This document shows positions 1-12,236 of a DNA stretch of 64,000 nt, in pieces. Each line of letters starts with the position of its first letter. Positions within the stretch are counted from its first letter, which is position 1. Origin of the DNA: Propylenella binzhouense (GTDB taxonomy: Bacteria; Pseudomonadota; Alphaproteobacteria; Rhizobiales; Afifellaceae); NCBI RefSeq assembly GCF_009866965.1, contig NZ_SPKJ01000004.1, forward strand, positions 1-64,000. The letters run 5' to 3'. The notes under the pieces are model-generated. The model made no database searches and was not told the origin of the DNA. It saw nothing but the letters and a program-made list of their open reading frames with translations. The position numbers and the translations under genes were made by a program.

Positions 1-393
1 CGCGCCCCCGCGTTCCGCCGCCCAAACCGCGCAGCGCCCGGGCCGCCGCGGGGCCGGCGGCCGTGCCTGCCGAAGACCCGCTCTCCCGCCGCGGACCAGG
101 TGGAGCCGTCCGGGCGATCCGCTTCCGCCGCGGCAGAGCGAAGGCCGCCCCGCGCGCTCCCCTTTACTCCATGACGGATTTTCGTATTGAATTGCATCTT
201 TAGTCCACGCGGCCGGCGGCCGCCGGCCGGGATCTTGCGCGGATGCCTGACACTTCCCTCCGGATGGCGGGACCGACTTCGACGATAGCGGGTGATCGCC
301 GGGCGGCGCGCGCCCCACGCTTGCGGTCGCGGGGCGCTTGGCTGCACATATTCCGCGGATGCAGCCGGCAAGGAGCGTTTCGGCGCGGCGAAA
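1..393. other. Left-edge region without a recognised gene
   Basis: I see no convincing coding frame here. The first ~170 bases are extremely GC-rich, followed by a short AT-richer patch near 172-205 that could hold the promoter of the LysR gene to the right. The end of a gene entering from the left cannot be excluded. Confidence 0.3.
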
Positions 394-1362
394 GTGGACG
401 ATAGGGTCAGCTCACAGTCACGCCGGAACCTGCCTTCCATGAAGGCGCTGCAGGCGTTCGAGGCGGCGGCCCGGCATCTGAACTTCACGCGCGCCGCCGT
501 CGAGCTGAACCTCACGCAGACGGCGATCAGCCACCAGATCCGCAATCTCGAGGAGATGCTCGGCGGCAAGCTCTTCGCGCGGAAGGCCGGAAGGCTCGAC
601 CTCACCCCCATCGGCCGGAACTACGTCCTGTCCGCCCGCCTCGCCCTTTCCGAGATATCGATGGCGACCGACCGGGCGAGCTACGAGCAGCGCGCCGACA
701 CGTTGACCATCGGCTGCCTCGGGACCTTCCTCGTCAAGACGCTGCTGCCCAAGATCGGCCATTTCCACCGCCGCCACCCGGACATCGCGCTGCGCTTCAA
801 GACGCTGGTGCCGATCGCGCCGCCGGCCCGGCCGGACTACGACGTCGCGATCCATTACGGCGTCGGCGACTGGCCCGGCGTGACCGCCCACCGGCTCGGC
901 GACGAGGAGGTGTTCCCGGTCTGCAGCCCGAGGCTGCTGGAGGGGCTGCCGCCGCTGCGGGAGCCGGCGGACCTCGCGCGCCATACCCTGATCCGGGTCG
1001 GGGTCCCGATCCTTCCGCGCGACGACTGGCCGTTCTGGCTGGAGAAGGCCGGCGTTCCGGACCTCACCTTCGCCAGGGAAATCAACTTCGACCTGCTCAA
1101 TCCGGCCTTCCACGCGGCGATCGAGGGGCTGGGCGTGGTGCTCGGACGTTCCGCGGCGGTCGCCCACGACATCGACGAGGGCCGCCTGGTGGAGCCGTTC
1201 AACGTCCGCATCGTGGCGCCGTCGGCCTATTACCTGCTCGTCCCGCAGGGCCGCGAGACGCTCGACAAGGTGGCGGCCTTCCGCGACTGGGCGCTGGAAC
1301 ACCTGATCAACCTCGAATGCCGCCGCATGGCGCGCCCCTCGCCCGCCTCCGCCAGCCGCTGA
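394..1362 (+). CDS. LysR-family regulator, GcvA-like subgroup
   Basis: Transcriptional regulator. The N-terminal winged helix-turn-helix is recognisable from 'LPSMKALQAFEAAARHLNFT' followed by 'AAVELNLTQTAISHQIRNLE', the layout of GcvA/AmpR-type LysR proteins. A substrate-binding-type effector domain follows from about residue 55. The frame is open from an ATG at 292, but homologues begin only a few residues before the helix-turn-helix, so I chose the GTG at 394; the ATG at 439 would cut into the domain. It is convergent with the aldehyde dehydrogenase gene and lies near an SDR/ALDH/TRAP cluster that it may control. The effector is unknown and the exact start is uncertain. Confidence 0.85.
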   Translation: MDDRVSSQSRRNLPSMKALQAFEAAARHLNFTRAAVELNLTQTAISHQIRNLEEMLGGKLFARKAGRLDLTPIGRNYVLSARLALSEISMATDRASYEQRADTLTIGCLGTFLVKTLLPKIGHFHRRHPDIALRFKTLVPIAPPARPDYDVAIHYGVGDWPGVTAHRLGDEEVFPVCSPRLLEGLPPLREPADLARHTLIRVGVPILPRDDWPFWLEKAGVPDLTFAREINFDLLNPAFHAAIEGLGVVLGRSAAVAHDIDEGRLVEPFNVRIVAPSAYYLLVPQGRETLDKVAAFRDWALEHLINLECRRMARPSPASASR

Positions 1363-1429
1363 CCGGAAAAGGTCCGGGCGGAGACGGCGAGGCCGCTCCG
1401 CCCGTGCGCAGCGATGCGGCGCGTCGCCC

Positions 1430-2866
1430 TCAGCAGGCCAGTCTGTGCGAGACGAACTTGCTCACGAGAAAGCTTTCCAGGCTCTCCGAGCCGCCCTCGC
1501 GGCCATAGCCGCTCTCCTTCACGCCGCCGAACGGCCCCTCCGGCGGAACGCCGGTGAAGTGGTTGATCGTCATGATCCCGCACTGCACCTCGCGCGCCAG
1601 CAGATCGGCCGTCTCGGCGGAGTTGGTGAAGGCGTAGGAGGCGAGCCCGTAGGAGAGCCGGTTCGCCTCCCCGATCGCATCGTCGAGCGTGCTGAAGCGG
1701 GAGATGAGCGCCACCGGCCCGAACGGCTCCTCGTTCATCGCCTTCGCCTCCGCCGGCACGTCGACCAGCACCGTCGGCGCGAAGAAATAGCCGCTGTTGC
1801 TCCGCCGTTCGCCGCCGGCCGCCACCGTGGCGCCGTGGCTCCTCGCATCCGTGACGAGCGCCTCCATGGCCGCCAGCCGGCGGTCGTTGGCGAGCGGCCC
1901 CATCTGCGTGCCGGGCTCGAGCCCCTTGCCGAGCTTCAGCCCCTCCGCCTTCTCGACGAAGGTCTCGACGAAGCGGTCATAGGCGTCCTCCTGCACGATG
2001 AAGCGCGTCGGGGCGATGCAGATCTGCCCGGCATTGCGGAACTTGGCGGCGGCGGAGGCCTGCGCCGCCCGGGCGATGTCGACGTCGTCGCAGACGATCA
2101 CCGGCGAATGGCCGCCGAGCTCCATGATCGCCGGCTTCATGTGCCGCCCGCAAAGCTGCGCCAGGTGCTTGCCGACGGGAATCGAGCCGGTGAAGGTCAG
2201 GAGGCGGACGACGGGCGATGCGATCAGGCGTTCCGAGATCTGCGGCGGATGGCCGAAGAGGAGATTGATGACGCCGGAGGGGAGCCCGGAATCGGCGAAG
2301 CAGCGCACCAGGGCCGCGACCGAGGCGGGCGTCTCCTCGGCGCCCTTGATGATGATGGCGCAGCCGGCGGCGAGCGCGCCGCCGATCTTGCGCGTGGCGG
2401 ACGTGACCGGCAGGTTCCACGGGCTGAAGCCGGCGACGACGCCGATCGGCTGGCGAATGACGAAATTGTTCGCGACGCCGTCGCCCGGCAGGATGCGGCC
2501 GTAGACGCGGCGCCCTTCGTTCGCGTCCCATTCGATCAGGGAGGCCGCGCGAACCACCTCGATCCGGGCCTCGCCGAGCGGCTTGCCCTGCTCGAGGCTC
2601 AGCATGCGCGCGATCTCCTCGCTGCGGTCGCGGAGGAGATCGGCGGCCCCGAGCATCACCTTCGCACGCTCGTTCGGCGAAAGCTTCCGCCAGGTCTCGA
2701 AGCCCGCCTGCGCCGCCGCCAGCGCGGCATCGATCTCTTCGTCCGTGGCATGGGGGACGGAGCCGATGCGTTCCTCGGTCGCCGGATCGAGGATCGGGTC
2801 GGGCGCGCCGCTGCCGCGCGTCCACTCACCGCCGATCAGCATCATCGGCTCGACATAGCCATCCAT
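1430..2866 (-). CDS. NAD(P)-dependent aldehyde dehydrogenase
   Basis: Oxidises an aldehyde to a carboxylic acid with NAD(P). The 478-aa length is normal for the ALDH superfamily. Visible catalytic features are the oxyanion Asn in 'FSPWN' (N151), the cofactor-binding Lys at 174, the general base Glu in 'MELGG' (E249) and the nucleophile in 'NAGQICIAPTRF' (C283). Overall it resembles succinate-semialdehyde or related aldehyde dehydrogenases, but the substrate cannot be read from sequence. It has a strong GGAGGA ribosome site just before the ATG. It lies 86 bases downstream of a same-strand SDR gene, so the two probably form an alcohol-to-aldehyde-to-acid pair linked with the divergent TRAP transporter. 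Confidence 0.93.
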   Translation of the reverse strand: MDGYVEPMMLIGGEWTRGSGAPDPILDPATEERIGSVPHATDEEIDAALAAAQAGFETWRKLSPNERAKVMLGAADLLRDRSEEIARMLSLEQGKPLGEARIEVVRAASLIEWDANEGRRVYGRILPGDGVANNFVIRQPIGVVAGFSPWNLPVTSATRKIGGALAAGCAIIIKGAEETPASVAALVRCFADSGLPSGVINLLFGHPPQISERLIASPVVRLLTFTGSIPVGKHLAQLCGRHMKPAIMELGGHSPVIVCDDVDIARAAQASAAAKFRNAGQICIAPTRFIVQEDAYDRFVETFVEKAEGLKLGKGLEPGTQMGPLANDRRLAAMEALVTDARSHGATVAAGGERRSNSGYFFAPTVLVDVPAEAKAMNEEPFGPVALISRFSTLDDAIGEANRLSYGLASYAFTNSAETADLLAREVQCGIMTINHFTGVPPEGPFGGVKESGYGREGGSESLESFLVSKFVSHRLAC

Positions 2867-2952
2867 GGTCTTCCTCCAGAAATCCGTTCGTGCAAGGCGG
2901 CGGGCACGCCACCCGGAAAGGTCGCGAGCGATGCGGCAGGCGGCGGCGCGCC

Positions 2953-3708
2953 TCAGGGCATGAGACGCCCGCCCGTGACCCAGATGATCTGCCCGGTGAG
3001 ATAGCCGCTCCCGGGCCCGAGCAGGAACTCGATCGGCCCGACCACATCGTCCGGATAGGCCATGCGCTTCAGCGGCACGGTCGGGACGTAGCGCTCGACG
3101 TCGAGATCGCTCGTCCCGCTCTCGTCGGAACGGCCCGTGCCGCCGCGGAAGAAGGCCGTCTCCACGGCGCCCGGCGCGACCGAGTTCACCCGGATCCCCG
3201 GCGCGAGTTCCAGCGCGGCGGAGCGCACGAAGGCGTTCACGCCGTCCTTGGCGGCGCTGTAATGCGCATAGCCGGGGCGCGGCGTGCGCGTGAGGCCGGA
3301 CGAAGTGTGCACGATGCTCGGCATGTCCCCCTTGCGCAGCAGCGGCACCGCCGCCTGGGTGGTGACGAACGCAGCGGTGAGATTGCCGCGGACGACCTCC
3401 TCCCAGAGCGGAAGCGGCATCTCCATCAGCAGGCAGCTGGCGCCCACGAAGCCGGCGAGATTGACCATGCCGTCGAGCGCCGGCACCGCCTCGCCGATCG
3501 TGGCGAAGGCGCCCTTCACCGCGTCGGGATCGGTGGCGTCGACGGGAAGCGCCGCAACGCCCTCGGGCACCGGATGGGTCGCGATGGAGGCCGGGAGGTC
3601 GAGCACGAAGACCCGCGCGCCCTTGCTATGGAGATCGGCCACCAGCGCCCGGCCCAGTCCGCCGCAGCCGCCGACCACCGCGATCCGCCTGTCCTTCATC
3701 TCGCTCAT
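2953..3708 (-). CDS. SDR-family oxidoreductase
   Basis: Classical short-chain dehydrogenase/reductase of 251 aa. The Rossmann glycine motif is 'GGCGGLG' (13-19), the NAG-type motif is 'NLAG' (about 83-86), catalytic Ser is near 136-137, and the catalytic pair is Y150-x3-K154 in 'YSAAK'. The C-terminus ends in the family-typical 'TGQIIWVTGG'. It is the first gene of a probable two-gene operon with the aldehyde dehydrogenase and is divergent from the TRAP operon across about 550 bases. Likely role: oxidation of a hydroxy substrate imported by that transporter (inference). Confidence 0.9.
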   Translation of the reverse strand: MSEMKDRRIAVVGGCGGLGRALVADLHSKGARVFVLDLPASIATHPVPEGVAALPVDATDPDAVKGAFATIGEAVPALDGMVNLAGFVGASCLLMEMPLPLWEEVVRGNLTAAFVTTQAAVPLLRKGDMPSIVHTSSGLTRTPRPGYAHYSAAKDGVNAFVRSAALELAPGIRVNSVAPGAVETAFFRGGTGRSDESGTSDLDVERYVPTVPLKRMAYPDDVVGPIEFLLGPGSGYLTGQIIWVTGGRLMP

Positions 3709-4255
3709 TCACCCACTCCGGAAAAGGGCGCGCCTCTCCCGGAGGGCGGCGGAAATCCGCCGCTTCGGACGGAAGCGCGACGGGGGAGGGACGGCGCCGC
3801 AAAGGCAGCGTCCGGACACGACCGTCATTGGGCTTCCCGATGGTCCTCCCCCCGGGGATCGCGCGCACCCGCGTCTCTTCTTCGTCCTCGCATCGCCGGC
3901 TCGACCGGCGAGCGCCGAAACTGCTTTTGGCTTTGCGGTACTAGAATTCTACAGTGCTGCGCAGCTCGGGGTCAACGGCTCCGCCGGCCTGTGGAAGCCC
4001 GCAATCCAAGCGGGCGCGACCGCTCGGTGGCGTAACCCGAACGCGCTTGACAGGCGAAAATGAAGCAAGCACTGTCATTTCAGAATTATCGTTCGTGAAC
4101 CCCAGTATAGGCGTATCGGATCGGATCCGGCCGGCAAGGCGAAGCTCCGGGTCGGTCCCGCCGGAGAAGGAGAGGGGCAGAGGGGGAAGCATCTCTCCGG
4201 AACCGGTTCCGGCCGCGCCGGCGCACGAAAAAATCCAAGACGAAGAGGAAATGCC
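3709..4255. other. Divergent intergenic region between SDR and TRAP operons
   Basis: About 550 bases with no credible gene. It must hold promoters for both the leftward SDR/ALDH pair and the rightward TRAP genes. Features seen are the 10-base perfect palindrome TAGAATTCTA at 3942-3951 and a TTGACA hexamer at 4047-4052 without a good -10 partner. A GAAGAGGAAATGCC ribosome site precedes the TRAP binding-protein ATG. Confidence 0.5.
3942..3951. promoter_or_regulatory. Short perfect palindrome, possible operator
   Basis: TAGAATTCTA is its own reverse complement and stands out in an otherwise GC-rich intergenic region between divergent operons. Ten bases is short, and no binding protein is implied by the sequence. 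Confidence 0.3.
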
Positions 4256-5269
4256 ATGAGCCGCAGAGCTTTCGGGGCGGGGGCACTCTGTGCTGCCGCT
4301 TTCAGTATCGCAACGATGGTCGCGACGCCCGCCGCCGCCGCGGATGCCGTGATGAAGATCGGCACGCCGACCATCAACGACAATCAGCACGAATGGATGA
4401 AGCTCTTCGAGCAGAAGGTTGAGGCGCGCCTCGGCGACCGCCTCGACGTCCAGATCTATCCGGCGAGCCAGCTCGGGCCGATTCCGCGCATGATCGAGGG
4501 GCTGCAATACGGCACGGTCGAAGGCTTCGCCGCGCCGCCCTTCTTCTTCACCGGGCTCAACAAGAAGATGTCGGTGCTCTCCGCCTCCGGCCTGTTCTCC
4601 AGCATGGACAATTGCTGGGAAACCGCCGAGGACGAGAAGTTCCGCTCCATCGTCTTTTCGGCGATGGAGGAGAACAACATCATGGGGCTGAGCGCCTATT
4701 GCTCGGCGCCGCAGGCCATTCTCACCAAGAAGAAGATCAATTCGCTCGACGATCTCGCGGGCCTCAAGATCCGCGTGCTCGCCTCCAATTTCGAGATCGA
4801 CCCGTTCAAGGCCGTGGGCATGAACCCCGTCCCGATGCCGCTCAACGACGTGGTGCCGGCGCTCGAGCGCGGCGTGATCGATTCGGTCAGCTCCGCGATG
4901 ACGGTCTTCCAGGGCTTCAAGATGACCTCGGTCGCGCCGCACGTGACCATGACGAAGCTGTTCTACTTCGTCGGGTTCGTCGAGGTGAGCAAGTCCTGGT
5001 TCGATTCCCTCCCGAAGGACGTGCAGCAGGTGCTGCGCGAGGAAGCGAAGGCCGTGGAGGCCGACCTGCGCAGCTGGAACGCCGACATGCTCGAGCGGAT
5101 CGACGGCGAGTGGAAGGCGGCCGGCGGCACGATCTCGTCGCTTCCGGCGGCCGACGAGGCCGAGTTCGAGAAGCGCACCGCCGAGGCGACCAAGTCCGTG
5201 CTGGCCGGCGACCCCAAGCTCAAGGCCTTCTACGACAGCCTGGAGGCGGTCGCGGCCTCGCACCGCTGA
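4256..5269 (+). CDS. TRAP transporter substrate-binding protein (DctP family)
   Basis: Periplasmic solute receptor of a tripartite ATP-independent periplasmic transporter. The 337-aa protein begins with a signal peptide (hydrophobic core about residues 8-28, ending in an Ala-rich cleavage region). The fold-typical segment 'SLDDLAGLKIRVLASNFEID' holds the Arg that usually contacts the substrate carboxylate in this family. It is first in an operon with the small and large membrane subunits, 13 bases upstream of the former. Ligands of DctP proteins are mostly organic acids; this one is unknown. The neighbouring SDR and ALDH suggest a hydroxy or oxo acid. Confidence 0.92.
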   Translation: MSRRAFGAGALCAAAFSIATMVATPAAAADAVMKIGTPTINDNQHEWMKLFEQKVEARLGDRLDVQIYPASQLGPIPRMIEGLQYGTVEGFAAPPFFFTGLNKKMSVLSASGLFSSMDNCWETAEDEKFRSIVFSAMEENNIMGLSAYCSAPQAILTKKKINSLDDLAGLKIRVLASNFEIDPFKAVGMNPVPMPLNDVVPALERGVIDSVSSAMTVFQGFKMTSVAPHVTMTKLFYFVGFVEVSKSWFDSLPKDVQQVLREEAKAVEADLRSWNADMLERIDGEWKAAGGTISSLPAADEAEFEKRTAEATKSVLAGDPKLKAFYDSLEAVAASHR

Positions 5270-5282
5270 TCCACCCGCCGCA

Positions 5283-5780
5283 GTGAGCCTCACGATGGTC
5301 GCACGCCTGCTTCGGCTCGGAATGGGGCTCCTGCTGCTCGTGGCGGTGGCGATCAACGCCGCCAACATCGCGGAGCGCTTCTTCCTCGCCCGCTCCTTCG
5401 TCTGGGCGGAGGAGATCCTCATCCTCCTCAACGTCTGGGTCGTCTTCGTCGGGCTCGTCGTGTGCGCGCTGGAAGGAAGCCACATCAACATCGACCTGTT
5501 CCGCCCGTTCGTTCCGGCCAGCCGGCACGGCTGGCTCGACCGGATCGCCGATCTCGGCGTCGCCATCGCCTGCGGCGGCGTCCTGTTCGGCTCCTGGACC
5601 GTGGTCCGGACCGTCTACCGCTCGGGCCAGGAAAGCATCGCGGCGGGCTATCCGATGATCATCCCGCACGGATTGATCGCCGCCTGCCTGCTCTTCGCCG
5701 CCATCGTCAGCGTCGGGCGCGTCTTCGTCCGGCGCCAGGCGAAATCGGCCGCAAGCCAGGAAACAGACCGCGCGCAATGA
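5283..5780 (+). CDS. TRAP transporter small membrane subunit (DctQ family)
   Basis: A 165-aa integral membrane protein with four hydrophobic segments, and the 'WAEEIL' region near residue 40 that is usual in DctQ proteins. It starts at GTG 5283; an in-frame ATG four codons later is an equally good candidate. Its stop overlaps the ATG of the large subunit by 4 bases, so the two are translationally coupled. Confidence 0.9.
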   Translation: MSLTMVARLLRLGMGLLLLVAVAINAANIAERFFLARSFVWAEEILILLNVWVVFVGLVVCALEGSHINIDLFRPFVPASRHGWLDRIADLGVAIACGGVLFGSWTVVRTVYRSGQESIAAGYPMIIPHGLIAACLLFAAIVSVGRVFVRRQAKSAASQETDRAQ

Positions 5781-7117
5781 CCACGATCTGGACCCTTGTC
5801 GTCGTCCCGGCCGCGCTCCTGATCGTCGGGTTCCCGGTCTTCGCGGCGCTCCTCGTCGCCGGCATCCTGACGCTCGTCCTCGCCTCCTCGGTGCCGCTCG
5901 CCGCCGTGCACCAGGTGATGTTCGGCAGCATCGACAGCTTTGCGCTGATCTCGATCCCGTTCTTCATCTTCGCCGGCGAGCTGATGAGCCGCGGCGGCAT
6001 CTCGCGGCGCATCATCGTCTGGGTGATCACGCTGTTCCGCGGCCGCCAGGCGGTGCTGCCGCTCACCGCGGTCGCGACCTGCACCGTCTACGGCGCCGTC
6101 TCCGGCTCGAGCCCGGCGACCGTCGCCGCCGTCGGAAAGCTGCTCTTCCCGGCGATGCGCTCCGCCGGCTATTCGGCCTATCACGCGGGCGGGCTTCTCA
6201 CCTCCGCCGGCGCGATCGCCATCATCATCCCGCCCTCGCTCTCGATGATCCTCTACGGCGCGGTGGCCGAGCAGTCGATCTCCGACCTCTTCATCGCCGG
6301 CATCGGGCCGGGCCTGCTGCTTTCCGCCTTCATGGCCCTCTACGTCGTCCTTGCCGAGAAGCGGGCGCGCGTCGGAGCGCCCCGGCCCCAGGCGGCCGTC
6401 CCGGCCGCAGCCGGCGCCGTGAAGGACGGCGCGGCCGGGGGCGAGGTGACGATCGGGCTCGGCGCGAAGTCGCTCGCGACCGCGACGCGCGAGGGCATCC
6501 TCGCCATCGGAACGCCGCTCATCATCCTCGGCGGCATCTATGGCGGCGTCTTCTCGCCGACCGAGGCCGCGGGCGCTGCCTGCGTCTACGCGCTTCTCCT
6601 GACGCTGGTGATCTACCGCGAGCTCGACCTGCGCTCGGTGCTGGAGATCGCAGCCGATGCGGCCGTCCTCTCCTCCCAGATCCTCATCATCGTCGCCGCC
6701 GCCGGGGTGTTCTCGTGGCTCCTGACGATCAACGGCGTCGCCCAGGCCGTGCAGACCGCGCTTGCGCCGGTGGCGCAGAACCCGGTTCTGTTCCTCCTCG
6801 CCGTCAACGTGACGCTCCTCGTCGTCGGCTGCTTCATCGACACCAGCTCGGCGATCCTGATCCTCACGCCGCTGATCATGCCGCTCGCCAACATTGCCGG
6901 CATCGACCCGATCCATCTCGGCGTGATCGTCTCGCTCAACCTCGCCATCGGCATGTTCACGCCGCCCTTCGGGCTCAACATCTTCGTCGCGCAATCGGTG
7001 CTGAAGCTCGACATCGGCACGATCTATCGCGGCATCTGGCCGTTCCTGCTGGTCAACCTCGTGGTCCTGCTGATCGTGACCTTCGTGCCGGCGATCTCCC
7101 TCTTCCTGCTGTCGTGA
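5777..7117 (+). CDS. TRAP transporter large membrane subunit (DctM family)
   Basis: A 446-aa permease subunit that drives solute uptake with an ion gradient. The sequence is almost all hydrophobic helices, with DctM-type motifs such as 'FFIFAGELMSRGGISRRI', 'GAVSGSSPATVAAVG' and 'GMFTPPFGLNIF'. The frame is open upstream to 5462, but the ATG at 5777 overlaps the DctQ stop (ATGA) and fits the family N-terminus. An unusual Ala/Pro/Gly-rich hydrophilic loop of about 45 residues near position 195-240 separates two membrane blocks. Confidence 0.93.
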   Translation: MTTIWTLVVVPAALLIVGFPVFAALLVAGILTLVLASSVPLAAVHQVMFGSIDSFALISIPFFIFAGELMSRGGISRRIIVWVITLFRGRQAVLPLTAVATCTVYGAVSGSSPATVAAVGKLLFPAMRSAGYSAYHAGGLLTSAGAIAIIIPPSLSMILYGAVAEQSISDLFIAGIGPGLLLSAFMALYVVLAEKRARVGAPRPQAAVPAAAGAVKDGAAGGEVTIGLGAKSLATATREGILAIGTPLIILGGIYGGVFSPTEAAGAACVYALLLTLVIYRELDLRSVLEIAADAAVLSSQILIIVAAAGVFSWLLTINGVAQAVQTALAPVAQNPVLFLLAVNVTLLVVGCFIDTSSAILILTPLIMPLANIAGIDPIHLGVIVSLNLAIGMFTPPFGLNIFVAQSVLKLDIGTIYRGIWPFLLVNLVVLLIVTFVPAISLFLLS

Positions 7118-7303
7118 CGGCGGCAGGCCGGCAGGCGCCGGCGCAAGAACCGCCAGAACCCCGAAGACGAGCAGCCGTGTAGAGGCCGCCCCGGCTGCGC
7201 GTGCGCGCCTCGCCGCGGGCCGGCAAACGGGCCGCGGCTTGCGGCACCTGCTCCCCGCGATGGCGCTGGAATGGCATGCGATCCAGTCCGCCCGCCGCCT
7301 CCG

Positions 7304-10557
<3,254 letters not shown>

Positions 10558-10561
<4 letters not shown>

Positions 10562-11577
10562 GGAACGACCACCCGGTCGCCGGGGGAAAGGCCGGTCAGG
10601 ATCTCGACCATCCGTTCGCCTTCATGGGCGAAGGTCTCGCCGAGGATCACGGCGACGTCGAGCGCGCCATCGGGGCTCGCGACGCGGACATAGTCGATGC
10701 CGTGGCGGGTCGTCAGCGCAGCGGCGGGAACGGCGAGCACCGTGCGCCTGCCGACCGGAATCCGGACGAGCGTCCGCTCGCCGACGAAATAGTCGCCGAT
10801 GTCGGCAACCTCGACATCGGCGATGACACGGCCGTCCGCGATCTCCGGATAGACCTTGGCGATGCGGCCGGAGCGGGTGTCCTCGTCGCTGCCGGCGGAG
10901 GCGCCCGAGATGCCGCGACGGCCGATCGTGACGCTCGCGCCCTCGACGATCTCGGCGGCGTGGCGCTCGGGCAGGGAGAGGCGGAGATAGTAGCGGCCGC
11001 TCGCGATCCGGGCGATCTCCTCGCCGGCGAGGATCACCGAGCCGCGGGTGACCGGGACGGAGAGCACGCGGCCCGTCTCCGGCGCGAGGATATCCCCTTC
11101 GCGGGCGCGCTGCTCGATGACGGCCTTCTCGGCATTCGCCGCCGCGACCTGGTTGCTGACGACGTCGAAGGCGGTCGTCGCCTGGTCGACGCGGCTCTGG
11201 GGGGCGACGCCGCGGGCGAGCAGCTCCTGCGCCCGGTCGAGCTCGACGCGGGCGTTCTCGAGCTGGGAATCGAGCGCCTTGATGCGGGCATTCGCGGCGT
11301 CGAGCTCGAGCGCGATCTTGTCGTCCACGACGCGGGCGATGACCTCGCCTTCCTCGACCTCGCTGCCCTCGCCGACGAGGACCTCGGTGAGCGTGCCGCC
11401 GATGCGCGCCCGCGCCGGCACCACCGTGCGGCTCTCGATCTGGCCGAACACCGCCTTGAGCTCGGGGATCGTCAGCGTCTCGACGGCGCGTTCCGCCGCC
11501 CCGACTGGCGGGGCCCACGGGAAGAGCCCCGCGGCGGCGAGCGCAAGCGCGGCGACGGATCGGATCGTTCGCGGCAT
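10558..11577 (-). CDS. RND efflux periplasmic adaptor (membrane fusion protein)
   Basis: Periplasmic adaptor linking the RND permease to an outer-membrane channel. The ATG at 11577 opens a 339-aa protein with a signal peptide ('SVAALALAAAGLFPWAPPVG'). A biotinyl-lipoyl-like half ('GGTLTEVLVGEGSEVEEGEV') follows, then an alpha-hairpin coiled coil rich in Ala/Glu/Arg (about 95-165), the second lipoyl half, a beta-barrel and the membrane-proximal domain. The frame is open for 59 more codons upstream, but that part has no family resemblance. It is translationally coupled to the permease. Confidence 0.93.
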
Positions 11578-11606
11578 GAGATCGTGCTTCGAAAGCCGGG
11601 CGCGGC

Positions 11607-11822
11607 TCAGCTCCGCCCGGCGCCGAAGGCGATGCCCGGCTTCACCCCGAGCTTCGAGAAGACGATCGCTGCCGGGCAGAAGCCGGTGATCGACGCCTGG
11701 ACGAGGTTGAGCCCCACGAAGGCGGTGAGCAGGAACCAGTACCCGGAGAGGCAATAGCCGAGCACCAGCGAGACGAGCACCAGCAGGCCGGCGAACATCA
11801 TCACGGCGCGATCGAGAGTCAT
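11607..11822 (-). CDS. DUF2892 (YgaP-like) small membrane protein
   Basis: A 71-aa protein with two hydrophobic segments and the family signature 'FVGLNLVQASITGFCPAAI', including the TGFCP motif that follows rhodanese domains in YgaP-type proteins. DUF2892 genes often sit beside rhodanese, sulfide:quinone oxidoreductase or RND genes. Here it is 29 bases upstream of the RND adaptor, and its ATG overlaps the stop of the preceding stub. Its biochemical role is not established. Confidence 0.85.
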   Translation of the reverse strand: MTLDRAVMMFAGLLVLVSLVLGYCLSGYWFLLTAFVGLNLVQASITGFCPAAIVFSKLGVKPGIAFGAGRS

Positions 11823-11941
11823 GTCGCTTCTCCTTGATTTCCGATGCGGCTATTCCGCCGCGCCGGCCCGAGCTTCTCCGTCATCTCGCAGGCCATGACG
11901 CCGCCGCCGAGACCGGCGCCGCGAATGACGACATGCGACAT
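11819..11941 (-). pseudogene. 5' stub of a sulfide:quinone-oxidoreductase-like flavoprotein gene
   Basis: A 40-codon frame, starting ATG at 11941 behind a GGGGGAA ribosome site. It reads 'MSHVVIRGAGLGGGVMACEM', the FAD-binding start of SQR/FCSD-type flavoproteins with a GxGxxG turn, then loses similarity after about 26 residues and stops. The full protein would be about 400 aa. The stop overlaps the DUF2892 ATG (ATGA). This looks like an internal deletion that removed nearly the whole flavoprotein but kept its start signals, which may now serve to couple translation into DUF2892. Confidence 0.55.
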
Positions 11942-12236
11942 CACCGTTCCCCCGCTGACCATCTTGCCCGGACGCTTGCCTGCTCTTCATGCCTCGCCCG
12001 GCGCGGAATTGAATTGATCCGGCGCAAATCGGTCTTCATGGCGCGGCCACGTCCCGCATTCGGGCAGGCGCGCGCGGCCGACGAGCGTGGGAGCCGCGGG
12101 GGGAACCTGTGCCGGCGTTCCGCGCAGCCTGCGTGGCCGCTGATGTCATCCGGTGCGATCTTCTGACCGATCAGGCCCGGGTGCGGGCACGCGGTCTTTC
12201 CTTTCGGTCGGGGCCAGTCGGGCCGGCCGAGTCCGG
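11942..12236. other. Intergenic region upstream of the DUF2892/RND operon
   Basis: About 300 bases between the end of phnM and the SQR-like stub. It must carry the leftward promoter of the RND operon. An AT-richer patch around 12008-12020 contains a GAATTGAATTGATC run. No gene or clear operator was recognised. Confidence 0.35.

Noticed and set aside
4047-4052. TTGACA hexamer upstream of the first TRAP operon as a sigma-70 promoter
   Set aside because: No acceptable -10 hexamer lies 16-18 bases downstream, so I do not call a promoter.
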